From Macrostomum hystrix (Eukaryota > Platyhelminthes > Macrostomidae): a DNA stretch of 64,000 nucleotides. The notes beneath the pieces are model-generated. The model was not told the DNA's origin. It ran no database searches and worked only from the letters and a program-made list of their open reading frames with translations. Positions 25,301 to 37,220 of the stretch are shown here, piece after piece. The stretch is from NCBI GenBank assembly GCA_950097015.1, contig CATNEN010000038.1:8504001-8568000 (forward strand), written 5' to 3'. The stretch's first letter is position 1, and each line of letters opens with the position of its first letter. The translations under genes and the position numbers were made by a program.

Positions 25301-27659
25301 TGAATAATGGCCAATGGATAGTGTGTTGCAGAGTTGCAGAGTTGAATAATGGCCAATGGATAGTGTGTTGCAGAGTTGAATAATGGCCAATGGATAGTGT
25401 GTTGCAGAGTTGCAGAGTTGAATAATGGCCAATGGATAGTGTGTTGCAGAGTTGCAGACTTGAATAATGGCCAATGGATAGTGTGTTGCAGAGTTGCAGA
25501 GTTGAATAATGGCCAATGGATAGTGTGTTACAGAGTTGCAGAGTTGAATAACGGCCAATGGATAGTGTGTTGCAGAGTTGCAGACTTGAATAATGGCCAA
25601 TGGATAGTGTGTTACAGAGTTGCAGAGTTGAATAATGGCCAATGGATAGTGTGTTGCAGAGTTGCAGACTTGAATAATGGCCAATGGATAGTGTGTTGCA
25701 GAGTTGCAGAGTTGAATAATGGCCAATGGATAGTGTGTTGCAGAGTTGCAGAGTTGAATAATGGCCAATGGATAGTGTGTTGCAGAGTTGCAGAGTTGAA
25801 TAATGGCCAATGGATAGTGTGTTGCAGAGTTGCAGAGTTGAATAATGGCCAATGGATAGTGTGTTGCAGAGTTGCAGAGTTGAATAATGGCCAATGGATA
25901 GTGTGTTGCAGAGTTGCAGAGTTGAATAACGGCCAATGGATAGTGTGTTGCAGAGTTGCAGAGTTGAATAATGGCCAATGGATAGTATGTTGCAGAGTTG
26001 CAGAGTTGAATAATGGCCAATGGATAGTGTGTTGCAGAGTTGCAGAGTTGAATAATGGCCAATGGATAGTGTGTTGCAGAGTTGCAGAGTTGAATAATGG
26101 CCAATGGATAGTGTGTTGCAGAGTTGCAGAGTTGAATAATGGCCAATGGATAGTGTGTTGCAGAGTTGCAGAGTTGAATAATGGCCAATGGATAGTGTGT
26201 TACAGAGTTGCAGAGTTGAATAATGGCCAATGGATAGTGTGTTGCAGAGTTGCAGAGTTGAATAATGGCCAATGGATAGTGTGTTACAGAGTTGCAGAGT
26301 TGAATAATGGCCAATGGATAGTGTGTTGCAGAGTTGCAGAGTTGAATAATGGCCAATGGATAGTGTGTTGCAGAGTTGCAGAGTTGAATAATGGCCAATG
26401 GATAGTGTGTTGCAGAGTTGCAGAGTTGAATAATGGCCAATGGATAGTGTGTTGCAGAGTTGCAGAGTTGAATAATGGCCAATGGATAGTGTGTTGCAGA
26501 GTTGCAGAGTTGAATAATGGCCAATGGATAGTGTGTTGCAGAGTTGCAGAGTTGAATAATGGCCAATGGATAGTGTGTTGCAGAGTTGCAGAGTTGAATA
26601 ATGGCCAATGGATAGTGTGTTGCAGAGTTGCAGAGTTGAATAATGGCCAATGGATAGTGTGTTGCAGAGTTCCAGAGTTGAATAATGGCCAATGGATAGT
26701 GTGTTGCAGAGTTGCAGAGTTGAATAATGGCCAATGGATAGTGTGTTGCAGAGTTGCAGAGTTGAATAATGGCCAATGGATAGTGTGTTACAGAGTTGCA
26801 GAGTTGAATAATGGCCAATGGATAGTGTGTTGCAGAGTTGCAGAGTTGAACAATGGCCAATGGATAGTGTGTTACAGAGTTGCAGAGTTGAATAATGGCC
26901 AATGGATAGTATGTTACAGAGTTGCAGAGTTGAATAATGGCCAATGGATAGTGTGTTGCAGAGTTGCAGAGTTGAATAATGGCCAATGGATAGTGTGTTA
27001 CAGAGTTGCAGAGTTGAATAATGGCCAATGGATAGTATGTTGCAGAGTTGCAGAGTTGAATAATGGCCAATGGATAGTATGTTACAGAGTTGCAGAGTTG
27101 AATAATGGCCAATGGATAGTGTGTTGCAGAGTTGCAGAGTTAAATAATGGCCAATGGATAGTGTGTTACAGAGTTGCAGAGTTGAATAATGGCCAATGGA
27201 TAGTATGTTACAGAGTTGCAGAGTTGAATAATGGCCAATGGATAGTGTGTTGCAGAGTTGAATAATGGCCAATGGATAGTGTGTTGCAGAGTTGCAGAGT
27301 TAAATAATGGCCAATGGATAGTGTGTTACAGAGTTGCAGAGTTGAATAATGGCCAATGGATAGTATGTTACAGAGTTGCAGAGTTGAATAATGGCCAATG
27401 GATAGTGTGTTGCAGAGTTGAATAATGGCCAATGGATAGTGTGTTGCAGAGTTGAATAATGGCCAATGGATAGTGTGTTGCAGAGTTGCAGAGTTAAATA
27501 ATGGCCAATGGATAGTGTGTTACAGAGTTGCAGAGTTGAATAATGGCCAATGGATAGTATGTTACAGAGTTGCAGAGTTGAATAATGGCCAATGGATAGT
27601 GTGTTGCAGAGTTGAATAATGGCCAATGGATAGTGTGTTGCAGAGTTGAACAATGGCCA
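13388..27659 (+). repeat. 14.3-kb satellite of 42-bp and 34-bp units
   Basis: The main unit is 42 bp (TTGAATAATGGCCAATGGAT, then AGTGTGTTGCAGAG, then TTGCAGAG). A 34-bp form lacks one of the two tandem 8-bp copies of the CAGAGTTG motif. There are about 340 units. Common variants are GTATGTT, TTACAGAG, TGGCAGAG, AATAACGG, AATAAAGG and AACAATGG. Nested higher-order periods are visible: 378 bp near 14961-15700 and 3,524 bp from about 17.46 to 25.14 kb. All three minus-strand frames of the unit are stop-free, so minus-strand open frames run for up to 1,946 codons. They show no codon constraint and I do not treat them as genes. The plus frame reads 14-residue repeats (NNGQWIVCCRVAEL) that break at each 34-bp unit. 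Confidence 0.98.
17462..25139 (+). repeat. Higher-order repeat with 3,524-bp period
   Basis: Landmark 34-bp units and unit variants recur exactly 3,524 bp apart: 17462/20986/24510, 17735/21259/24783, 18186/21710, 18850/22374, 19338/22862 and 20540/24064. The period resolves as 75 units of 42 bp plus 11 units of 34 bp (3,150 + 374). I counted 11 short-unit junctions in the first period, which agrees. About 2.2 periods are present. Period copies differ by only a few bases, so the amplification is recent. Confidence 0.93.
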
Positions 27660-28951
27660 AAACACGAGTTCGCGTAGCGAACATTGTGTGTCGAGGAAAT
27701 GAACTCTTTTTAGGCCCGAGCTCTTCCTGTCGGTTATTTTTTAACGCCAGCGCATTGCCTCTGCGCATAAACGAACTGCTTTGAGCTTGGCTTCCATGGA
27801 TACATCGAAGACCATCGGCACGAACTGTGCAAATTAGCAGCGTGCAGCAGATACATCGCAAGACGATACGATCCGAACCAACAATCGCAGAAGACATGAT
27901 AACCTAAATCAAATTCGTACCTAACTGCTTCCACCAGGACCCTTTCACTCAGAGACAACCCGCCACACCCGAGACCTCGACCGATTCTCAGTTCTCAGCC
28001 CTGCTAGAGTGTACTAAGAAGTTGCTGACGTAACCGGATCTAGCTTCGCAAATGCAATACAGTTTTATACCATATCGCGCTCTCTTAGATGGAATATACC
28101 TACGAAACATGACGCGACCCCTGCACAGGACTAGCTCTTCATCGACGCTAATTTCCTTTTCTGGCATGCAAACGTTGCGACAAATCTCAGCTACACGCGC
28201 AATAATTGGTCTCGCCTTTGCTAGTGGGTCGTTTCCATCGAAGTTGTTGCAGTCATAGAATCGCAGTAGGCTACTGATCTGTTGGTACCTGTCTCTTGTT
28301 AGGCAAACGAGTTTTTAAAAAAAGGTGTCGCGTAGAAATCATCGTTGCTCCAATAGCTGGCTATCTCTGGCTTTTCAACTATTCCCATGTAAAGCAACAT
28401 AGCGACAAACTGTTTTATCTTGTTGCCGAAGGTTCTGCATCGGCGCTTGACTCACTTCACTTAGCTGCAGGGGGCATCCTTCGGATGCAGTGGGGAGGCG
28501 TTGCCGCCCATTCCGCTAGCCCGTGGTGCATCGACGCTTGCAGCTTATCGAATTTATGCCATTTGGTCCCATTGCAGAGTTGTTGCAGCAGACCAACGGT
28601 CAGAAATAGCTTTAAAAACGCTGCTGGATCGTCATCGGCGATCTCTGGCCTCGGCAAGTCAGGGTCCAGGCCGGGCATTCCCAAGAACTCGGGTTCTACA
28701 TCAGGCCGTTGATCCTGCCCAGGTTCCCGTGCCGCCCAAGCATCATTCAGAAAGTTGTCGACAACTTCATTTGGCTGGAGATAGAGGTCCTCCTCTATCT
28801 CCCCTTCATCATCGTCCGCAGTTAGCCATTCTTCCTCCTTCTCAAATTCGGAGTCGGTATCTGGATCAAAATGTACTTGAGCCGCAGCCATGACGAACAC
28901 GTGGACTACTAAATTGTCGTTATATCTACTTGGGTAGCCCGAAACTGTCAA
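27660..28951 (-). pseudogene. Degraded piggyBac-type transposase
   Basis: The N-terminal part (28893 down to 28457) starts MAAAQVHFDPDTDSEFEKEE, is acidic as usual for piggyBac, and continues into the domain proper (AAFLKLFLTVGLLQQLCNGT). After a frame change come QFVAMLLYMGIVEKPEIASY, then LLRFYDCNNFDGNDP and EKEISVDEELVQG. These correspond to the conserved catalytic block around the first Asp. Then follows SERVLVEAVRYEFDLGYHVF with the CDCWFGSYRLAMYLLH segment, equivalent to the usual VYVDNFFTS block. Stops and frameshifts interrupt it at several points and it ends at the satellite boundary. I could not identify terminal repeats or TTAA duplications. It is inactive and about two-thirds of usual length. 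Confidence 0.85.
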
Positions 28952-29263
28952 ATACTGTAATTATACTAAGTTAAAAAGGTGCTGAGCACCAAATTACTCA
29001 AAACTAATTTGCACTTGTTCTTGATTCGATTCAAACTTTATTTCAAAAGGTCAATCACATCAACTCATATCTACTCACCCACCCACCCATTACCCGCCCC
29101 ACTCCAATCTGTTCTTTGCTTTCATGGTTATCCTACGCAGCTTGCTATCGCAGGCTACGGTGGTGTCAAAATTAAGCTGGAAATATCTAGGGCCTGCTCC
29201 GCAAACTACGCTGGTGAATAGAATTCCGAGCAGCAGTTTAGGGGTAGTGCAAACTGCTTGTTT

Positions 29264-30359
29264 GTTTAAGGCAAGGACTTCTATATAATAGCATCTGGAC
29301 TGGAAGCGAAGAAATACCCATTACCTCATGAGGCCAGTTTTTCCCCTGCTTTCTATGGAATCTGTCAACTTGGGAAATGCAAGATCGGAAATTCAAATGT
29401 CGGAAATCCAGAGATGTAATGTTAACTGGCTAGTTCCTTTCTAGTTCCTAAACTGACAAATCTTGCGGTGCCACTCCAGTTCTTATTCTCATGTGCAGTG
29501 CAGTAGTATTTGAGTGCATCTCGAGTTGAATCACAGAATACTGCCACTGCCAGCTTCACTGACGACTTCTCGATATTCTTAGGGTTCAGCACAGCAGGGC
29601 TGAGCTTGTGAGCAAGTCTCACCGGCTTGTTGGCTTCAGCATTGAACAGCTCACCGATGTGACAAAAGTGAGCGTCGCAGGCTTCTATCAAAACTGGTGG
29701 GAATGCTGGGCAGCGAAATGATTTCCGTGTCTGGAAGTTGTTGTATATGTTCTTGAGGTTGTGCACGGGATCGATCAAAATGAAGATAGGCTGCCCTGTG
29801 ACCTTGTCAGTAATTGACTCCTTCAAGTCTCCATCGCACAGAAAATCGGCGACGAACTTTCTGTTAACTGGTGCATTATCAACGGATATTGCAATGACGG
29901 AGAACTGCAGGCTACGCAGCAAATCCATGACATCCTGGAACCAGTGACTGACGAGCTTCTGTGCTGTCAGCTTTGCCACAGGAAACATGGACACCATGTC
30001 CTTGTACTTGCCTGCAATTGACTTTATCAAGAAGCAACAGTAGATTGAAGCAACCACTCCATCATTGTGGACAGCTGGGGACCGATGGAATGCCAATTTG
30101 AAACGCCGTTGAAATCAATTGGAAATGCTTCTCCGAAAAAAGTAGACTCCATTTCTCTGCACAACATAGGATTTCCACCAAACTCAATGCGCATGCCTGG
30201 AATGTAGGCGCCTTGAGATGTGTGACGGCTTAAGTAGATATGTTTCTCTGGAGAGCCGCTGTGCTCGGCTAAACATTGGCCTCATATGGTAAAATAATTG
30301 TGAATTTTGTTTCTCGTTTCCAGTCCAGATGCTATTATATAGAAGTCCTTGGTTTAAGG
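29264..30359. mobile_element. P-element deletion derivative with TIRs and 8-bp target duplication
   Basis: The element spans 29272-30351 (1,080 bp). Its termini, 29272-29305 and 30318-30351, are perfect 34-bp inverted repeats starting CAAGGACTTC, and similarity continues inward with mismatches. It is flanked by identical 8-bp direct repeats GTTTAAGG at 29264-29271 and 30352-30359, the duplication length typical of P elements. It carries a partial P-type transposase on the minus strand. It lies about 170 bp upstream of the Ly6-repeat start codon. Confidence 0.93.
29422..30180 (-). pseudogene. Partial P-element (THAP9-like) transposase
   Basis: The frame from 30096 down to 29422 encodes the RNase H-like core of P-type transposases. 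It contains FPVAKLTAQKLVSHWFQDVM, then ISVDNAPVNRKF with a catalytic-position Asp, and FILIDPVHNLKNIYNNF, the family's D-x-VH-x-LK block, followed by insertion-domain-like sequence. Immediately upstream a second frame reads GGNPMLCREMESTFFGEAFP, so there is at least one frameshift. The N-terminal THAP zinc finger and the C-terminal catalytic part are absent. The element is non-autonomous. Confidence 0.85.
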
Positions 30360-30525
30360 CAAGATTCGGTCGCTCAGTGATTTTGTCCATAGACTAAAGG
30401 CCGCTGAGTGAGCAGGTACAGGCACAGCGGATGGTCTATCTATATTAGCCTATTTAGCTCGAAACAGCTAAATGACAAGACCAAAAATATTTTTGTAAAA
30501 CTAAACTCAGTAGTCAGCCCCAAAG

Positions 30526-33500
30526 ATGAACAAGCTGCAGGCACTGTTACTGATTGCGCTAGTGCTGCTCGTCTCTGGTGAGTACGAAAGCTTTGTATCT
30601 ATTCGATTAGAGTTCCAGAACTGATTAATGTTGGTCTAGTCTTCTCGGAGTTTGACACTGTAAGCTTGACTATTGCAGTTTTAATTTTATATTTCAGAAT
30701 TTCAGATTGTGAGTGGTCTTGAGTGCTACGTGTTCACATCGTCGAATCCGGGCTATCGTATACAAACATGCGCAACAAACGAGCCGAATTGCATAACTCT
30801 CTCTTTTAAAAGCAATACAGTAAGCTGCTGCTTTTATTAAGCCGTGCTGGTTACTAATTAACTCTGAAAGGTTGAACTGCGAATTCTTTCAGCGACTCCC
30901 CCACTCCGACTCCTTTCAGAGTGCACAACTCTTTTCGACCGGCCGATGTGCACAACAATTCTATTGCACCAGTTCGACAAATGCTTTAGACCTGACTGTC
31001 CATAATGGCTCCTGCGTCGCATGTGCTACTAACTTGTGCAACACACCGCCCAAAAACATCGCGGCCTTCAACACCACCGCGACCACAAACAACATCGCGG
31101 CCTCCAACACCATCGCGGCCACCAACACCATCGCGGCTACTAACACTATCGCGGCCACAAACACCATCGCGGCCACCAACACCACCGCGGCCACCAACAC
31201 CATCGCGGCTACTAACACTATCGCGGTCTCCAACACCATCGCGGCCACAAACACCATCGCGGCCACCAGCACCATCGCGGCCACCAACACCATCGCGGCT
31301 ACCAACACGATCGCAGCTACCAACACCATCGCAGCTACCAACACCACCGGGGCCACCAACACGATCGCGGCTATTAACACTATCGCGGCCTCCAACACCA
31401 TCGCGGCCACCAACACCATCGAGGCCACAAACACCATCGCGGCCACCAACACCATCGAGGCCACAAACACCATCGCGGCCACCAACACCATCGAGGCCAC
31501 AAACACCATCGCGGCCACCAGCACCATCGCGGCCACCAACACGATCGCGGCCTCCAACACCATCGCGGCCACAAACACCATCGCGGCCACCAACACCACC
31601 GCGGCCACCAACACCATCGCGGCTACTAACACTATCGCGGTCTCCAACACCATCGCGGCCACAAACACCATCGCGGCCACCAGCACCATCGCGGCCACCA
31701 ACACCATCGCGGCTACCAACACGATCGCAGCTACCAACACCATCGCAGCTACCAACACCATCGCGGCCACCAACACCACCGGGGCCACCAACACGATCGC
31801 GGCTATTAACACTATCGCGGCCTCCAACACCATCGCGGCCACCAACACCATCGAGGCCACCAGCACCATCGCGGCCACCAACACCATCGAGGCCACAAAC
31901 ACCATCGCGGCCACCAACACCATCGAGGCCACAAACACCATCGCGGCCACCAGCACCATCGCGGCCACCAACACGATCGCGGCCTCCAACACCATCGCGG
32001 CCACAAACAACATCGCGGCCTCCACCAACACCGCAGCCACCAACACCATCGCGGCTACCAAAACCATCGCGGCCACCAACACCGTCGCGGCCACCAACAC
32101 CACCGGAGCCACCAACACCATCGCGGCCACAGACACCATCGCGGCCACAAACACCATCGCGGCCACAGACACTACAGACACTCACACTACCGGTGAGTAC
32201 GAAAGCTTTGTATCTATTCGATTAGAGTTCCAGAACTGATTAATGTTGGTCTAGTCTTCTCGGAGTTTGACACTGTAAGCTTGACTATTGCAGTTTTAAT
32301 TTTATATTTCAGAATTTCAGATTGTGAGTGGTCTTGAGTGCTACGTGTTCACATCGTCGAATCCGGGCTATCGTATACAAACATGCGCAACAAACGAGCC
32401 GAATTGCATAACTCTCTCTTTTAAAAGCAATACAGTAAGCTGCTGCTTTTATTAAGCCGTGCTGGTTACTAATTAACTCTGAAAGGTTGAACTGCGAATT
32501 CTTTCAGCGACTCCCTCACTCCGACTCCTTTCAGAGTGCACAACTCTTTTCGACCGGCCGATGTGCACAACAATTCTATTGCACCAGTTCGACAAATGCT
32601 TTAGACCTGACTGTCCATAATGGCTCCTGCGTCGCATGTGCTACTAACTTGTGCAACACACCGCCCAAAAACATCGCGGCCTTCAACACCACCGCGACCA
32701 CAAACAACATCGCGGCCTCCAACACCATCGCGGCCACCAACACCATCGCGGCTACTAACACTATCGCGGCCACAAACACCATCGCGGCCACCAACACCAC
32801 CGCGGCCACCAACACCATCGCGGCTACTAACACTATCGCGGTCTCCAACACCATCGCGGCCACAAACACCATCGCGGCCACCAGCACCATCGCGGCCACC
32901 AACACCATCGCGGCTACCAACACGATCGCAGCTACCAACACCATCGCAGCTACCAACACCATCGCGGCCACCAACACCACCGCGGCCTCTAACACAATCG
33001 CTGCCTCCAAGACCATCGCGGCCACCAACACCACCGCGGCCTCTAACACAATCGCTGCCTCCAAGACTATCGCGGTCTCCAACACCATCGCGGCCACAAA
33101 CACCATCGCGGCCACCAGCACCATCGCGGCCACCAACACCATCGCGGCTACCAACACGATCGCAGCTACCAACACCATCGCAGCTACCAACACCATCGCG
33201 GCCACCAACACCACCGCGGCCTCTAACACAATCGCTGCCTCCAAGACCATCGCGGCCACCAACACCACCGCGGCCTCCAACACCACCGCGGCCACCAACA
33301 CCACCGCGGCCTCCAACACCATCGCGGCCACCAACACCACCGCGGCCTCCAACGCCACCGCGGCCTCCAACACCACCGCGGCCTCCAAGACCATCGCGGC
33401 CACCAACACCACCGCGGCCACCAGCACCATCGCGGCCACCAACACGATCGCGGCCTCCAACACCATCGCGGCCACAAACACCATCGCGGCCACCAACACC

Positions 33501-36500
33501 ACCGCGGCCACCAACACCATCGCGGCTACTAACACTATCGCGGTCTCCAACACCATCGCGGCCACAAACACCATCGCGGCCACCAGCAACATCGCGGCCA
33601 CCAACACCATCGCGGCTACCAACACGATCGCAGCTACCAACACCATCGCAGCTACCAACACCATCGCGGCCACCAACACCACCGGGGCCACCAACACGAT
33701 CGCGGCTATTAACACTATCGCGGCCTCCAACACCATCGCGGCCACCAACACCATCGAGGCCACAAACACCATCGCGGCCACCAACACCATCGAGGCCACA
33801 AACACCATCGCGGCCACCAACACCATCGAGGCCACAAACACCATCGCGGCCACCAGCACCATCGCGGCCACCAACACGATCGCGGCCTCCAACACCATCG
33901 CGGCCACAAACAACATCGCGGCCTCCACCAACACCGCAGCCACCAACACCATCGCGGCTACCAACACCATCGCGGCCACCAACACCGTCGCGGCCACCAA
34001 CACCACCGGGGCCACCAACACCATCGCGGCCACAGACACCATCGCGGCCACAAACACCATCGCGGCCACAGACACTACAGACACTCACACTACCGGTGAG
34101 TACGAAAGCTTTGTATCTATTCGATTAGAGTTCCAGAACTGATTAATGTTGGTCTAGTCTTCTCGGAGTTTGACACTGTAAGCTTGACTATTGCAGTTTT
34201 AATTTTATATTTCAGAATTTCAGATTGTGAGTGGTCTTGAGTGCTACGTGTTCACATCGTCGAATCCGGGCTATCGTATACAAACATGCGCAACAAACGA
34301 GCCGAATTGCATAACTCTCTCTTTTAAAAGCAATACAGTAAGCTGCTGCTTTTATTAAGCCGTGCTGGTTACTAATTAACTCTGAAAGGTTGAACTGCGA
34401 ATTCTTTCAGCGACTCCCCCACTCCGACTCCTTTCAGAGTGCACAACTCTTTTCGACCGGCCGATGTGCACAACAATTCTATTGCACCAGTTCGACAAAT
34501 GCTTTAGACCTGACTGTCCATAATGGCTCCTGCGTCGCATGTGCTACTAACTTGTGCAACACACCGCCCAAAAACATCGCGGCCTTCAACACCACCGCGA
34601 CCACAAACAACATCGCGGCCTCCAACACCATCGCGGCCACCAACACCATCGCGGCTACTAACACTATCGCGGCCACAAACACCATCGCGGCCACCAACAC
34701 CACCGAGGCCACCAACACCATCGCGGCTACTAACACTATCGCGGTCTCCAACACCATCGCGGCCACAAACACCATCGCGGCCACCAGCACCATCGCGGCC
34801 ACCAACACCATCGCGGCTACCAACACGATCGCAGCTACCAACACCATCGCAGCTACCAACACCATCGCGGCCACCAACACCACCGCGGCCTCTAACACAA
34901 TCGCTGCCTCCAAGACCATCGCGGCCACCAACACCACCGCGGCCTCTAACACAATCGCTGCCTCCAAGACCATCGCGGCCACCAACACCACCGCGGCCTC
35001 TAACACAATCGCTGCCTCCAAGACCATCGCGGCCACCAACACCACCGCGGCCACAAACACCACCGCGGCCTCCAACACCATCGCGGCCACCAACACCACC
35101 GCGGCCACCAACACCACCGCGGCCTCCAACACCATCGCGGCCACCAACACCATCGCGGCCACCAACACCACCGCGGCCTCCAACGCCACCGCGGCCTCCA
35201 ACACCACCGCGGCCTCCAAGACCATCGCGGCCACCAACACCACCGCGGCCTCCAACACCATCGCGGCCACCAACACCATCGCGGCCACCAACACCATCGC
35301 GGCCACCAGCACCATCGCGGCCACCAACACGATCGCGGCCTCCAACACCATCGCGGCCACAAACAACATCGCGGCCTCCACCACCACCGCGGCCACAAAC
35401 ACCATCGCGGCCACCAACACCACCGGGGCCACCAACACCATCGAGGCCACAAACACCATCGCGGCCTCCAACACCATCGCGGCCACTAACACCACCGCGG
35501 CCTCCAACGCCACCGCGGCCTCCAACACCACCGCGGCCTCCAAGACCATCGCGGCCACCAACACCACCGCGGCCTCCAACACCATCGCGGCCACCAACAC
35601 CATCGCGGCCACCAACACCATCGCGGCCACCAGCACCATCGCGGCCACCAACACGATCGCGGCCTCCAACACCATCGCGGCCACAAACAACATCGCGGCC
35701 TCCACCACCACCGCGGCCACAAACACCATCGCGGCCACCAACACCACCGGGGCCACCAACACCATCGAGGCCACAAACACCATCGCGGCCTCCAACACCA
35801 TCGCGGCCACTAACACCATCGCGGCTACTAACACTATCGCGGTCTCCACCACCATCGCGGCCACCAACACCATCGAGGCCACCAACACCACCGCGGCCAC
35901 CAACACCACCGCGGCCACAAACACCATCGCGGCCACAGACACCATCGCGGCCACAGACACCATCGCGGCCACAAACACCATCGCGGCCACAGACACCATC
36001 GCGGCCACAGACACCATCGCGGCCACAAACACCATCGCGGCCACAAACACCATCGCGGCCACAAACACCATCGCGGCTACCAACACCATCGCGGCCACCA
36101 AAACCACGTTTAGATTATATGACATAATTATATGGTACGGAAACATCGCTGCCACAAACACCATCGCGGCCACAAACACCATCGCGGCCACAAACACCAT
36201 CGCGGCCACAAACACCATCGCGGCCACAAACACCATCGCGGCCACAAACACCATCCCGGCCACAAACACAATCGCGGCCACAAACACCACCGCAGCCTCC
36301 AACACCATCGCGGCCACCAACACCACCGCGGCCTCCAACGCCATCGCTGCCTCCAAGACCATCGTGGCCACCAACACCACCGCGGCCACCAACACCACCG
36401 CAGCCTTCAACACCATCGCGGCCACCAACACCACCGCGGCCTCCAACGCCATCGCTGCCTCCAAGACCATCGTGGCCTCCAAAGCGTCCTCCAAAGTCGG

Positions 36501-36570
36501 CGTGCGCCTGACTGTCAACCCAAAAATCGCCGCATTCGCCGCAGTATTCGCAGTGGCCGCTCTGTGGTGA
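30526..36570 (+). CDS. Secreted/GPI-type protein with three Ly6-like domains and long Thr/Asn-rich linkers
   Basis: Inferred exons: 30526-30577, 30698-30819, 30893-32192, 32313-32434, 32508-34095, 34216-34337 and 34411-36570, giving 1,821 residues. Residues 1-18 ([18 protein letters not shown]) are a signal peptide. Each module has a Ly6/uPAR-like three-finger domain with eight cysteines: LEC, QTC, PNC, then GRC, FYC, GSC, VAC and the diagnostic final LCN (residues about 22-108 in module 1). A low-complexity linker of about 380-620 residues follows, built from the 6-residue unit IAATNT (18 bp). The C-terminus is hydrophobic ([14 protein letters not shown]) after Lys/Arg, as in a GPI-anchor signal. 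The modules are bounded by phase-1 introns and split by a phase-0 intron, so they can be duplicated without frame loss. Ly6 proteins are usually surface ligands or receptors; Thr-rich linkers suggest mucin-like O-glycosylation. The exon structure is inferred from splice sites. Confidence 0.85.
30578..36100 (+). repeat. Three tandem copies of an intron-bounded genomic module
   Basis: Copies start at 30578, 32193 and 34096, with lengths of 1,615, 1,903 and about 2,000 bp. Introns, Ly6 exons and flanks are almost base-identical; one difference is CGACTCCCCC versus CGACTCCCTC at the start of the long exon. Only the 18-bp linker repeats differ clearly in number and order. Confidence 0.95.
36103..36147 (+). 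other. Non-repeat interruption inside the third linker
   Basis: An AT-rich stretch reading [13 protein letters not shown] in frame interrupts the GC-rich IAATNT array of module 3. It keeps the frame open. It may be a small insertion or an unpurged fragment. Confidence 0.6.
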
Positions 36571-36914
36571 AGCTCAGCTGAAGCTCCGTAAACACTCCAT
36601 CATCGACTTCATCATAGACCTATCAGAGACTTTATAAAAAATTCCTGTTAAAAAAACTGAATCAACTGGCTCGCATACTTTGTTGTCTACAACAGATCAT
36701 AAATCAACTTTTTGATTATAAACAGATTAGATTGGCTAAAATATTTTTTCAATAATAATATCTCAAAGCTGATACCCTACATGTAACTCAGACACCTTAA
36801 AGTTAGTCTGAAGGAAGTGGGAGAACTTATCAGCTGATTCGATTGCGCTTATTTTACCTTTCCAGCTCTTTTTTTAGTTGCTATGGGCACTAATAGTTAC
36901 TAGTGGGCTGGTAT

Positions 36915-37220
36915 AAATCTAAATCTCAGGATTTACATTCCAATCCCAGGATTTAGATTCCAATCCCAGGATATAGATTCCAATCCCAGGATTTCGATTC
37001 CAATCCCAGGATTTCGATTCAAATGTCAGGATTTAGATTCCAATCTCAGGATTTAGATTCCAATCCCAGGATTTCGATTCAAATCCCAAGATTTAGATTC
37101 CAATCTCAGGACTTATATTCCAATCCTAGGATTTAGATTCCAATCTCAGGACTTATATTCCAATCCTAGGATTTAGATTCCAATCCCAGGATTTAGATTA
37201 CAATCCCAGGATTAAGATCA
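36915..37220 (+). repeat. 20-bp minisatellite, locus 2
   Basis: About 15 copies of CCAATCCCAGGATTTAGATT and variants (ATTTCGATT, CTCAGGACTTATATT). This is the same unit as 8219-8400. It lies in the probable 3' flank of the Ly6-repeat gene. Confidence 0.93.

Noticed and set aside
13350-27272. Giant minus-strand open frames of 932-1,946 codons (Leu/Cys/Ser/Thr repeats)
   Set aside because: The 42-bp unit has no stop in any reverse frame, so long frames are expected by composition. There is no non-repeat coding sequence, signal or splice context attached.
27660-28975. TTAA target duplication and terminal repeats for the piggyBac remnant
   Set aside because: A TTAA occurs at 28972-28975, but no matching terminus is found at the other end, where the sequence is cut by the satellite.
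30961-36518. Minus-strand Val/Ala-rich and Gly/Arg/Asp-rich frames, and the alternative plus-strand Pro/Arg/Ser frame
   Set aside because: These are shadows of the 18-bp linker repeat. The plus-strand IAATNT frame is the one continuous with the Ly6 cysteines, splice phases and C-terminal tail.
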